DNA of 64,000 bases. Origin: Tessaracoccus defluvii. Lineage in GTDB: Bacteria > Actinomycetota > Actinomycetes > Propionibacteriales > Propionibacteriaceae. Numbering within the stretch: position 1 is the stretch's first letter; each line of letters opens with the position of its first letter. Location: the NCBI RefSeq assembly GCF_014489575.1, contig NZ_CP060789.1, positions 2,604,001 to 2,668,000 of the forward strand, in the 5' to 3' direction. A program made the translations under genes and the position numbers. Positions 18,905-26,520 of the stretch are shown here, one piece after another. The notes below the pieces were generated by a model, which ran no database searches, was not told the DNA's origin, and saw only the letters and a list, made by a program, of their open reading frames with translations.

Positions 18905-19546
18905 GTGGAAGTTACCGTCGTTCATCACCCCCTGGTCGATCACAAGCTGACTCTGCTGCGCAACAAGCACACCAAGCAGCCCGTCTTCCGACGCCTCGTC
19001 GAGGAGCTCGTCACCCTGCTCGCCTACGAGGCCACCCGTGGGGTCCGCGTCGTCGACGTCGACATCGAGACACCGGTCACCGCCACCCGCGGCATCCAGC
19101 TCGCGCAGCCCGCACCGCTCGTCGTGCCGATCCTGCGCGCCGGGCTCGGAATGTTGGAGGGCATGCTGCGGCTCGTGCCGAGCGCGGAGGTCGGGTTCCT
19201 CGGCATGATCCGCGACGAGGAGACCCTCGAGCCGATGACGTATGCCGAGCGGCTCCCCAACGACCTGTCCGGACGCCAGTGCTACGTGCTCGACCCGATG
19301 CTCGCCACCGGCGGCTCGCTCGGCGGCGCCGTCCAGTTCCTGGTGGACCGGGGCGCGGACGACATCACGTGCATCTGCCTGCTCGCGGCGCCGGAGGGCA
19401 TCGAGAAGCTGCAGGGGCTGCTGGCGGACCTGCATGTGCCGTGCAAGCTGATCGTGGCTGCGGTCGATGAGCGGCTCAACGAGGTGGGGTACATCGTGCC
19501 GGGTCTGGGTGACGCGGGCGACCGGCTGTACGGCCTGGCGGAGTAG
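18905..19546 (+). CDS. upp: Uracil phosphoribosyltransferase
   Basis: The salvage enzyme makes UMP from uracil and PRPP. The 213-aa protein has [39 protein letters not shown], the PRPP loop [12 protein letters not shown], and the uracil site [21 protein letters not shown] at 18905 is the start. It is divergent from the tadA cluster with 130 bp between, and convergent with the next gene. Confidence 0.95.
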   Translation: MEVTVVHHPLVDHKLTLLRNKHTKQPVFRRLVEELVTLLAYEATRGVRVVDVDIETPVTATRGIQLAQPAPLVVPILRAGLGMLEGMLRLVPSAEVGFLGMIRDEETLEPMTYAERLPNDLSGRQCYVLDPMLATGGSLGGAVQFLVDRGADDITCICLLAAPEGIEKLQGLLADLHVPCKLIVAAVDERLNEVGYIVPGLGDAGDRLYGLAE

Positions 19547-19555
19547 GGCGCTCGT

Positions 19556-19606
19556 CCTCAGGGGGCCCTTCGAGACGCCGTTCGTTCCTCACGGCCCTCA
19601 GGGACC
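19556..19606. repeat. Dispersed CCCTTCGAGACG repeat, single degenerate copy
   Basis: CCCTTCGAGACGCCGTTCGT and CCTCAGGGA lie in the gap between two convergent genes and match the blocks at 15.2-15.4 kb. It may act as a bidirectional terminator. Confidence 0.5.
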
Positions 19607-20317
19607 GGGCCACCAGCGAAGGACCCGTGTCGCGAAGAACGTGAGCCACCTCGATGGCTCGCCCGCGTCGACGTCGACCTCAAACCACACCGCCCCCGGA
19701 TGCCGCCTGGCCTGCAGCCAGCGGCCCTCCGGGGTCCGGGCCCCCTCGTAGTCGAGGATCCCCTTGAGCGAGTTGAGCGTCGAGTGCACCGACGACCGGC
19801 GCGACCCCTCGCCCCACTCGCAGTTCCAGCCCCCGTCGGGGAGCTGATGCTCGGGGAACCAGTCACGCAGGGCGGTGACGTCGGCCCCCAGCCAGGCCCC
19901 GTTTGCGAGCGTGAACGCGTTGATGCACGCGTCCACCTCCCCGCCCCAGTAGGGCAGGTTGTCGTACTCCCAGCGGGAGTTGGCGTCGAGCTTGGCGGCC
20001 GTGCCGGCCAGGACGGCGCCGTCGACCCCGAACTCGCGCAGCATGTTCAGCGACCACGTCGTCGCCGTCCACGGCTGTCCCTCGCCCGGATCGTCGAAGT
20101 CGAATCCGGCGGGGAAGTAGGCGCCGCCCGCCCACTGGCCGTCGTCGCCCTGCAGTGCCAGCAGCCGGGCCCCGAACCCCTCCGTCACGACACGCCGTCG
20201 GGTCGCCTGCCACTGCTCCTCGGGGGCGTCGGCGAGGTCGCGCTCGACCTGCCAGGCCAGGGCCGGGTCGGCGCCGTCGAGGAGCCAGTCGACGAGTTCC
20301 GGATCCACCGCTTCCAT
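19598..20317 (-). CDS. Squalene-cyclase-like (terpenoid cyclase fold) protein with internal deletion
   Basis: The 239-aa protein has LLALQGDDGQWAGGAYFPAG, WEYDNLPYWGGEVDACINAF and HQLPDGGWNCEWGEGSRRSS, the QW-like repeats of small actinobacterial squalene-cyclase-like proteins. It ends with a GEPSRWLTFFATRVLRWW segment typical of the family C-terminus. Family members are usually around 310-320 aa; here the sequence jumps at about residue 197 (EGARTPEGRWLQARRHPG), so about 80 residues appear missing in frame. The catalytic DxDD of true cyclases is not seen. It is probably a non-classical or decayed member of unknown function. Confidence 0.65.
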   Translation of the reverse strand: MEAVDPELVDWLLDGADPALAWQVERDLADAPEEQWQATRRRVVTEGFGARLLALQGDDGQWAGGAYFPAGFDFDDPGEGQPWTATTWSLNMLREFGVDGAVLAGTAAKLDANSRWEYDNLPYWGGEVDACINAFTLANGAWLGADVTALRDWFPEHQLPDGGWNCEWGEGSRRSSVHSTLNSLKGILDYEGARTPEGRWLQARRHPGAVWFEVDVDAGEPSRWLTFFATRVLRWWPGP

Positions 20318-20386
20318 GCGGCCGAACCTACGCGCAGGGCCCCACCCCGGAGGCGTGCCGCAGAACCGGTCCGATAGCCTCCATGG

Positions 20387-21148
20387 ATGGCCGGATCCTC
20401 AGCTAGTTGGGTACCGAAGCAGCACGGCGCGTGGGCGATGATCGTGGTGCCGTATCTCGTCGGGCTCGCGATGACGGCGCGCGTCAGGCCACTCGGCCCG
20501 GGCGACGCGCTGCTCGGCGTCACCTGGCTCGTCGGGTACTTCGCGTTCAACAGCCTCGTGCACGTCCTCAAGGTGCCGGCGAAGCGACGCCCGGCGCACT
20601 ACCCGCCGCTCACGGTCTACGGCGCCGTCGCCGTCCTCGCGGGGATCGGGACCCTGCTGCTCACCGGCTGGTCACTGCTCTACTGGGTCCCCGCATACGC
20701 CGTCCTGCTCGGCACCTCGCTGTACCTGGCCTCCACGAAACGGGAACGGGCGCTGCTCAGCGGCGTGTTGACGGTGATCGCCTCCTGCGGGCTGATGGCC
20801 GTCCTGCGGATCGGCCCCGACGTGCCGCTGCCGGGTGCGGGCGAGGTGGCAACGATGACCGTGGTGACGGCGTACTTCGTGGGCACCGTCCCGCACGTGA
20901 AGGCGCTGATCCGGGAACGCAACGACCCCGGCTCGGCGACCAGGTCGCTGATCTACCACGCGGTGCTGGCAGTCGCCGTCATCGTCCTCGTGGCGCTGGG
21001 CCTCTTGCACCCGCTCTGGGTGGTGTGGGTGCTGCTGCTGGTGGCCCGCTCCTGGTGGCTGCCGCGCGCCCGCCGCACCCCGATGCAGATCGGGCTGGTG
21101 GAGATCGCCGCGTCCGTCGCCGCCCTGATGCTGGGCGTACTGGCCTGA
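20387..21148 (+). CDS. YwiC-like membrane protein
   Basis: The 253-aa protein carries WVPKQHGAWAMIVVPYLVGL, the hallmark N-terminus of the YwiC-like family, with KVPAKRRPAHYPPL after the second helix and seven or more membrane segments overall. Function is unknown; the fold resembles UbiA-type membrane proteins. No clear ribosome-binding site is seen, and the TAGCCT just upstream hints at a leaderless transcript. Confidence 0.8.
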   Translation: MAGSSASWVPKQHGAWAMIVVPYLVGLAMTARVRPLGPGDALLGVTWLVGYFAFNSLVHVLKVPAKRRPAHYPPLTVYGAVAVLAGIGTLLLTGWSLLYWVPAYAVLLGTSLYLASTKRERALLSGVLTVIASCGLMAVLRIGPDVPLPGAGEVATMTVVTAYFVGTVPHVKALIRERNDPGSATRSLIYHAVLAVAVIVLVALGLLHPLWVVWVLLLVARSWWLPRARRTPMQIGLVEIAASVAALMLGVLA

Positions 21149-21221
21149 CTTCCGCCGCGGCCGGTTAGGTGACGCGGCCGCTGCTGCCTACTCTGCTCTT
21201 GGGGCTATGGAGGGAGCAGTC

Positions 21222-23009
21222 ATGAGCGAACCGGTGGAACTGGCTGGCATGGGCGCGATTGTGGGAGCCGACGGCGTCGGGTTCCGGGTCTGGGCGCCGC
21301 ACGCCGACACGGTCGCCGTCGTGGGCGACTTCAACGACTGGGACGAGACCGCCGACCCGCTCACCCGCGAAAACGACGAGGGCTACTGGTACGGCTGCGT
21401 CGACGGCGCCACCACGGGGCAGCAGTACAAGTTCGTCCTCACCAACGGCGACCTGCGGCTGGAGCGGATCGACCCGTACGCACGGCAGGTGACCAACTCC
21501 GTCGGCAACGGCGTCATCGTCGACCCCGCCGACTTCGACTGGCAGGGCGACGACTTCACCCTGCCGCCGCTCAACGAGCTGGTGATCTATGAGGCACACG
21601 TCGGGTCGTTCGTCACGCAGCCCGGGCGGCAAGGCAACCTCGAACTACTGACCGACAAGCTGCAACACGTCGTCAACCTCGGCTGCAACGTCATCCAGCT
21701 GATGCCGGTCGCGGAGTTCGCCGGCGACCTGTCGTGGGGCTACAACCCGGCGCACATGTTCGCCGTCGAGTCGACCTACGGCGGCCCGCACGCCTACCGG
21801 GAGTTCGTCCGGCGCGCGCACGAGCTGGGCCTCGGAGTAATCCAGGACGTCGTCTACAACCACTTCGGCCCGTCCGACCTCGACCTGTGGCAGTTCGACG
21901 GCTGGAGCGAGAACGGCAAGGGCGGGATCTACTTCTACAACGACGACCGCTCCCACACCCCGTGGGGCGATACCCGGCCTGACTACGGGCGCGGCCCGGT
22001 GCGGCAGTTCATCCACGACAACGCCATGATGTGGCTCGACGAGTTCCACGTCGACGGGCTGCGCATGGACATGACGCCCTACATGCGATCCAAGGACGCC
22101 ACCGGCTTCGACATCATGGACGGCTGGACCCTGCAGGCGTGGGTGAACCGGGACATCGTCGCGCGGCATCCGCACGCCGTCCTCATCGCCGAGGACATGC
22201 ACTCGGAGCCGCGGGTCACCGGCTTCGACAACGACGGCGCCGGCTACCACGCGCAGTGGGACCCGAACTTCGTGCACCCGATCCGGGCCGCGATCCAGGC
22301 GGCCCGCGACGAGGACCGGAGCATGTCCGCCGTCGCCGGAGCCCTGACCTTCAACTACGACGGCGACGCGTTCCGCCGCGTCGTCTACACCGAGTCGCAT
22401 GACGAGGTGGCCAACGGCAAGGCCCGCGTCGTCAGCGAGATCAACCACTCGGATCAGCAGGGGTGGCACTCGCAGAAGCGCTCGACGTTGGGCGCGGCGT
22501 TGGCGCTGACGGCGCCCGGCGTGCCGATGCTGTTCCAGGGCCAGGAGTTCCTGCAGGGCGACTGGTTCCGCGACGACGTGCCCCTCGACTGGCACCTCAG
22601 CCGCACGCACCACGGCATCGTGCAGCTGTACGCCGACCTGGTGGCGCTGCGCCGCAACCGGCACGGCCGGAGCCGGGGACTGCAGGGCCAGGGGATCACC
22701 GTCTTCCACGTCGACGAGGCCGCGAAGGTGCTGGCGTTCCAGCGCTGGGCCGATCACGGGGTCGGCGACGACGTCGTGGTCGTCGTCAACCTGTCCGACA
22801 AGCCGCTCGAGGACCTGCGCATCGGGCTGCCCGCTGCCGGTGCCTGGCGGCTGGAGCTGAACTCGGATTCGTCGTTCTACTCGGACGACTTCGCCGACTT
22901 CGTGTCGGAGGATCTGGTGGGCGAGGCGGAGCCGCGCGACGGGCTGGACGCGAGCGCGTCGGTGTCGATCGCGCCGTACACGGTGCTGATCTACAGCTAC
23001 GCCGGCTGA
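21222..23009 (+). CDS. GH13 alpha-glucan branching enzyme-like protein
   Basis: The 595-aa protein has an N-terminal CBM48-type domain (FRVWAPHADTVAVVGDFNDW), then the GH13 barrel: GVIQDVVYNHFGPSDLDL (region I), VDGLRMDMTPYMR (region II, Asp nucleophile), LIAEDMHSEPR (region III, Glu acid/base) and VVYTESHDEVANGK (region IV). A C-terminal beta domain follows. This arrangement is that of short branching enzymes or glucanotransferases. The ATG at 22 codes MSEPVEL and has GGAGGGA upstream; an ATG five codons earlier is less likely. No other glycogen genes are nearby. Confidence 0.85.
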   Translation: MSEPVELAGMGAIVGADGVGFRVWAPHADTVAVVGDFNDWDETADPLTRENDEGYWYGCVDGATTGQQYKFVLTNGDLRLERIDPYARQVTNSVGNGVIVDPADFDWQGDDFTLPPLNELVIYEAHVGSFVTQPGRQGNLELLTDKLQHVVNLGCNVIQLMPVAEFAGDLSWGYNPAHMFAVESTYGGPHAYREFVRRAHELGLGVIQDVVYNHFGPSDLDLWQFDGWSENGKGGIYFYNDDRSHTPWGDTRPDYGRGPVRQFIHDNAMMWLDEFHVDGLRMDMTPYMRSKDATGFDIMDGWTLQAWVNRDIVARHPHAVLIAEDMHSEPRVTGFDNDGAGYHAQWDPNFVHPIRAAIQAARDEDRSMSAVAGALTFNYDGDAFRRVVYTESHDEVANGKARVVSEINHSDQQGWHSQKRSTLGAALALTAPGVPMLFQGQEFLQGDWFRDDVPLDWHLSRTHHGIVQLYADLVALRRNRHGRSRGLQGQGITVFHVDEAAKVLAFQRWADHGVGDDVVVVVNLSDKPLEDLRIGLPAAGAWRLELNSDSSFYSDDFADFVSEDLVGEAEPRDGLDASASVSIAPYTVLIYSYAG

Positions 23010-23314
23010 CGGGGCGCTAGGGTCGCCTCGGCGTCCGGTCACACCTCACACGTTCAAGGCATACCAGGCCACCATCCGGACGTACCCAGGGCACCCATCA
23101 TGTCTGTCAGTCCCGGCGTTTAACATGAGAAACATGGCCGATGGTGGTGACTACAACTTCGCCGTCGGCGGCACCGGAAGCGGGGTCTCGGCATAGCCGA
23201 AGCCCCAGCCGGCCGCATGGGGGCGCCGGATTTCGGGTGCGGGGTCAGTCCGTCAGGGCTGGCCCCGTTCCGTGTTTCTGGGAGTCAATCCGACTTCGGT
23301 CGTTGTCCAGGTGG

Positions 23315-23449
23315 CCCACGCACTCCAGCCGCGCGGACCCCGTCCCGTGCACAAATCTAGATCCCGCGAACACTCTGCTGGCTCAAGCCGCCGCTGTGTG
23401 CATATGCACACAGCGGCGGTTCAGCGGAGATTCGTGCACATCGGGAGCG
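23315..23449 (-). repeat. 135-bp direct repeat D containing a 93-bp palindromic element
   Basis: The palindromic element (23347-23439) reads GTGCACAAATCT...AGATTCGTGCAC, with stem GCCGCCGCTGTGTGCATATG and its complement in the middle. It is flanked by CCCACGCACTCCAGCCGCG and ATCGGGAGCG. The whole 135 bp recurs in the same orientation at 26287-26421 with only a few mismatches. The rest of the 455-bp space between the GH13 and Fic genes shows nothing recognisable. Confidence 0.85.
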
Positions 23450-23464
23450 TGGCCGACGGCTCTC

Positions 23465-24638
23465 TCAGACGTCGTCGCCGTAACTCCACGGAGCATCGAT
23501 AATGTCGAACAGCTCTTTCGCGACCCAGTACATCCGCCCCCGCGTCCGCTCGTCCCAACAGCCCGGAGCCATCCGCGGGCCTCAGCATCGCGAATCACGT
23601 TACGTGCCCCCTGGTTGGTGAGCCCGGTCTTCTTCTGCAACCGGGCGACCGTGACGAAGGGATTGCTGAAGATCAGTTCTACAAGCGCCGGCAGGCTGGA
23701 GCGTGTCTGCCCAGACTCGCGGATATAGATCTCTCTCACAGCTAGCAAGCGTTCAGCACGCGACACTGCGTCGTCCGCAGACCGACGGACAGCAGTCAGG
23801 AAGAACTGGAGCCACTCCTGAATCGCTCCCCGCTCACGTACCTCCTGCAACCGCTCGTAGTACTCGCGGCGGTGCTGCTCGAGGTACCCCGACATGTAGA
23901 GCAGGGGGGTGGTCAGGCGGCCCTCCTCCAGCAGCATCAAGTTGATGAGCAGTCGCCCGATCCGCCCATTGCCATCGAGAAACGGGTGGATTGTCTCGAA
24001 CTGATAGTGCATCAATCCGCAGCGAACCAGGGTGGGCAGCTCGCCAGGCGTGTTGACGAAGTTCTCCCAGTCGGCGATGAGACCACCGAGTTCCCCGGGC
24101 AGAGGCGGAACATAGGCTGCTGTGTCAGGACTGTCGGTCGTTGATCCGACCCAGACAGGCGTGCGGCGGAACTCCCCGGGGAACTTCTCTTGCCCACGAA
24201 CACCAGAGAGCAGCAGGGCGTGGAGTTCCAGCACGAAGCGTTGAGTGATCGGCAGATCACGGACCAGCTCGTAGCCACGGTGTGTCGCCGCGATGTAGCG
24301 CTCAACCTCAGCGATGTCCTCATTGGCCGTTGGGGTTTCCGCTGCCTCTGCTTGGAGTACATCAGATAGGGAAGCCTGCGTCCCTTCGATCCTCGAGCTG
24401 GCGAGCGCTTCCTGCGTCAGATACGGGCCTAGGAGCAGCCCTGGGTCCCGTATGAGCCCACCGAGCCCTGAAGCCTCCCCAGCGAGGCGTCAGCGTCCGA
24501 GAGGGCCTTGACCGTGCGGGTAGCAAGCGGGAGGTCGCGCGGGATCGGACCGGGCTTGTAGTACCAGAAGGCCCACTTGTTACCAGGCTCGCGGGCAGCT
24601 TGGCCGAACTGTGTCGTCTGGAAGCGCGTTGGATCCAC
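23465..24638 (-). CDS. Fic/DOC family AMP-transferase, two frameshifts
   Basis: Fic proteins transfer AMP from ATP to target hydroxyls. With two bases restored (near 24470, and a C in the run at 23537-23541) the protein is 391 aa. It has an N-terminal Fic_N region (FGQAAREPGNKWAFWYY, PIPRDLPLATRT), the inhibitory motif SSRIEGT, the catalytic loop HPFLDGNGRIGRLLI and a C-terminal winged helix (VTVARLQKKTGLTNQGARN). It ends MYWVAKELFDIID...DDV at 23465. The SxxxEG motif ahead of the Fic core marks a class II, self-inhibited Fic. GTG start at 24638. AT-rich upstream DNA and flanking repeats suggest acquisition. Confidence 0.8.
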
Positions 24639-24855
24639 GACGAAACAATAGCAAGTAAACAAGCCATCTACTTGGAAGTAAGACCGTTACGTGCAACTAG
24701 ACTTGGGCCCCGCAGAGATACTCCAACATTTTCGCCCGCACACTTGCAGCGTCAGTCACCATCACAAACCGACTTGGAGCGTCGCGCCAACTTCCAAGTC
24801 AACTGCCCACTCGCTTGGGCCTTGACCCTTGATCGTGGACACGGTGTCGGTTCGG

Positions 24856-25776
24856 TTATGCCGCTTCCGTGAGGGTAGCGGACCTGGTTGCCGCGTAGGT
24901 GTTCTCGTAGGTGTTCGGGGTGATGTTGCCGATCGCTGAGTGGCGTCGGCGGGTGTTGTAGCGGCCCGCCCATCGGAACACGGCCCGATACGCGGTGGCC
25001 TGGTCTGGGAACACCGATTCTCCGGCGAGGAGCTCGCGTTTCAGTGCGGCGTTCAGGCTTTCGGCCAGGGAGTTGTCGGCGCTCGTGCCGACGGCCCCCA
25101 TGGATTGGGTCACCTGCAACTCCTCGCAGAGCTTGGCGTAGGCCTTCGAGGCGTAGACGCTGCCGTGGTCGGAATGGAAGATCGCCCCTGCCAGACTGCC
25201 CCGGTCTCGGGCCGCAGCGCGTAGCGCGTCCTCGACGAGTTCAGTGCGCATGTGGTCGGCGACCTGCCAACCGGCCAGCTTCCGCGACCCAAGATCGATA
25301 CACGTCGCGAAATAGAGGTGCGTGCCGTCCGCGATGGGCAGGTACGTGATATCACCGACATAGCGACGATTCGGCTCACCGATGGAGAAGTCCCGCCCGA
25401 GCAGGTCGGGAAACTCATGCCCGGACTGGTCCGGGATCGTGGTCTTCACCCGTCGACGCAGCCGGATCCCGGCAAGGTCGTGCTCGCGCATCACCCGGGC
25501 GACCCGTTTGTGATTGACCCGCCCGGCCGCGCCGACGCCGTCGTTGAGGTCAGCGGTGATCCGCGGCGCCCCATAGGCGCGATCACCGCCCTTCGTGGGG
25601 TCCTGCAGCACCCGGATCCGCGCCGCCAACACCGCATCCGCGGCCCGCCGCGCGTCCCGTCCTGGTGCGGCGGCGAGCCACGCGTAGAACGACGACCGGG
25701 CGATCTCGACGACCTCACACAACCGCTTCACGCCGTAGGCGTCCTTGTGGTCCTCGACGAACTGGAAGCGGTTCAC
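24856..25776 (-). CDS. IS3-family transposase OrfB (DDE integrase core)
   Basis: The 306-aa protein has the N-terminal HTH_21-type region (HKDAYGVKRLCEVVEIARSS), then the rve integrase core with RRYVGDITYLPIADGTHLY (first Asp), AGAIFHSDHGSVYASKAYA (second Asp) and NSLAESLNAALKRELL (Glu). It starts at GTG 25776, overlapping the OrfA stop in a GTGA, so coupling rather than an A-rich slippery site is likely. All catalytic residues are present. Confidence 0.92.
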   Translation of the reverse strand: MNRFQFVEDHKDAYGVKRLCEVVEIARSSFYAWLAAAPGRDARRAADAVLAARIRVLQDPTKGGDRAYGAPRITADLNDGVGAAGRVNHKRVARVMREHDLAGIRLRRRVKTTIPDQSGHEFPDLLGRDFSIGEPNRRYVGDITYLPIADGTHLYFATCIDLGSRKLAGWQVADHMRTELVEDALRAAARDRGSLAGAIFHSDHGSVYASKAYAKLCEELQVTQSMGAVGTSADNSLAESLNAALKRELLAGESVFPDQATAYRAVFRWAGRYNTRRRHSAIGNITPNTYENTYAATRSATLTEAA

Positions 25777-26102
25777 CAGTTCGTCTCCCCGGCGAAATAC
25801 TTCGCCGCCTGACGGAGGATGTCCCGCTCCGTCTCGAGTTTGCGGGCCTCGGCCCGCAGTGCCGCGTTCTCCGCTTCGAGTCGGGCCACCCGCGCCGCCT
25901 GCGACTCAGGCCGCGGCCCGTCAGGCACCACCAGGCCACCCCTGACGGTCGTCCCGGAGCCGAGCTTGTCCACCCACTCCCTCAACGCGCCCCGTGAGAT
26001 CCCCAGATCGACCGCGATGCCCTTCACCGTCGCGCCAGGCGTCGATTCATACAGGTCCACCGCCCGTCGTCGGAAATCGTCGGTGTAGTTCTTCCTTGCC
26101 AT
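25773..26102 (-). CDS. IS3-family transposase OrfA (HTH)
   Basis: The 109-aa protein starts MARKNYTDDFRRRAVDLYES, the classic IS3 OrfA helix-turn-helix, followed by GISRGALREWVDKLGSGTTV. A leucine-zipper-like helix (ARLEAENAALRAEARKLETE) follows, ending in AKYFAGETNW. The ATG at 26102 fits the family start. It binds the terminal repeats and pairs with OrfB. Confidence 0.92.
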   Translation of the reverse strand: MARKNYTDDFRRRAVDLYESTPGATVKGIAVDLGISRGALREWVDKLGSGTTVRGGLVVPDGPRPESQAARVARLEAENAALRAEARKLETERDILRQAAKYFAGETNW

Positions 26103-26202
26103 CCCTAGATTCTCGCTTCCCCAGCATCGTGCTGGAATCAGCGTGTCCAAGATCAGGGGTCAAGTCCCCTTGGAGCGTCGCGTCCGACCGCGGCGCCAGC
26201 GA

Positions 26203-26273
26203 GCATTCGTCTGTCCTGAGCCGCGGCTGCGTGCACTTGCACACAGCCGCGGCTCAGCGGAGAAACCTGCACA
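26203..26273 (-). repeat. Diverged palindromic element E
   Basis: The arms GAGCCGCGGCTGCGTGCA and TGCACACAGCCGCGGCTC (26218-26255) form a long near-perfect stem, followed by AGCGGAGAAACCTGCAC, a degenerate right end of the GTGCACGAATCT family. It lies 40 bp beyond the IS right end. Confidence 0.75.
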
Positions 26274-26286
26274 TCGACCCAGGCAA

Positions 26287-26421
26287 CCCACGCACTCCAG
26301 CCGCGCGGACCCCGTCCCGTGCACAAATCTAGATCCCGCGAACACTCTGCTGGCTCAAGCCGCCGCTACGTGCATATGCACACAGCGGCGGCTCAGCGGA
26401 GATTCGTGCACATCGGGAGCG
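26287..26421 (-). repeat. 135-bp direct repeat F containing a 93-bp palindromic element
   Basis: This is the second copy of the 135-bp block at 23315-23449, in the same orientation, with the element at 26319-26411. Immediately after it the right end (GGCGGCTGAGCGGAGATTCG then TGCACATCGGGAGCG) is duplicated once more to about 26460. Recombination between the two blocks would remove 2.97 kb carrying the Fic gene and the IS. Confidence 0.85.
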
Positions 26422-26462
26422 CGGACGGCGGCTGAGCGGAGATTCGTGCACATCGGGAGCGT

Positions 26463-26520
26463 GGGACCCGAACCCCGAACCCGCGGCCCGAACACCGAAC
26501 CCCGAACCCGCGACCCAACT
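26463..26520. repeat. Low-complexity CCGAACCCCGAACCCGCG repeat
   Basis: Two imperfect 28-bp units of CCGAACCCCGAACCCGCG lie between repeat F and the stop of the next leftward gene. No gene is seen in the 350 bp from the IS end to that stop apart from the repeats. Confidence 0.6.

Larger units (their letters stand above)
24823..26162 (-). mobile_element. Complete IS3-family insertion sequence (about 1.34 kb)
   Basis: Imperfect terminal inverted repeats bound it: TGACCCTTGATCGTGGACAC on the left and, read inward from the right, TGACCCCTGATCTTGGACAC. Both transposase frames are intact. No convincing target duplication is seen at the ends. A 14-bp direct repeat CTTGGAGCGTCGCG occurs at 24773-24786 and 26169-26182, but at unequal distances from the ends. 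Insertion is just upstream of the Fic gene. Confidence 0.88.

Noticed and set aside
23134..23196. Short reading frame MADGGDYNFAVGGTGSGVSA
   Set aside because: Twenty codons, no clear ribosome-binding site and no recognisable relative; treated as non-coding.
24773..26182. CTTGGAGCGTCGCG repeats as the target duplication of the IS3 element
   Set aside because: The copies lie 36 bp outside the left terminus and 6 bp outside the right; a 14-bp duplication is also unlike the 3-4 bp expected for IS3.
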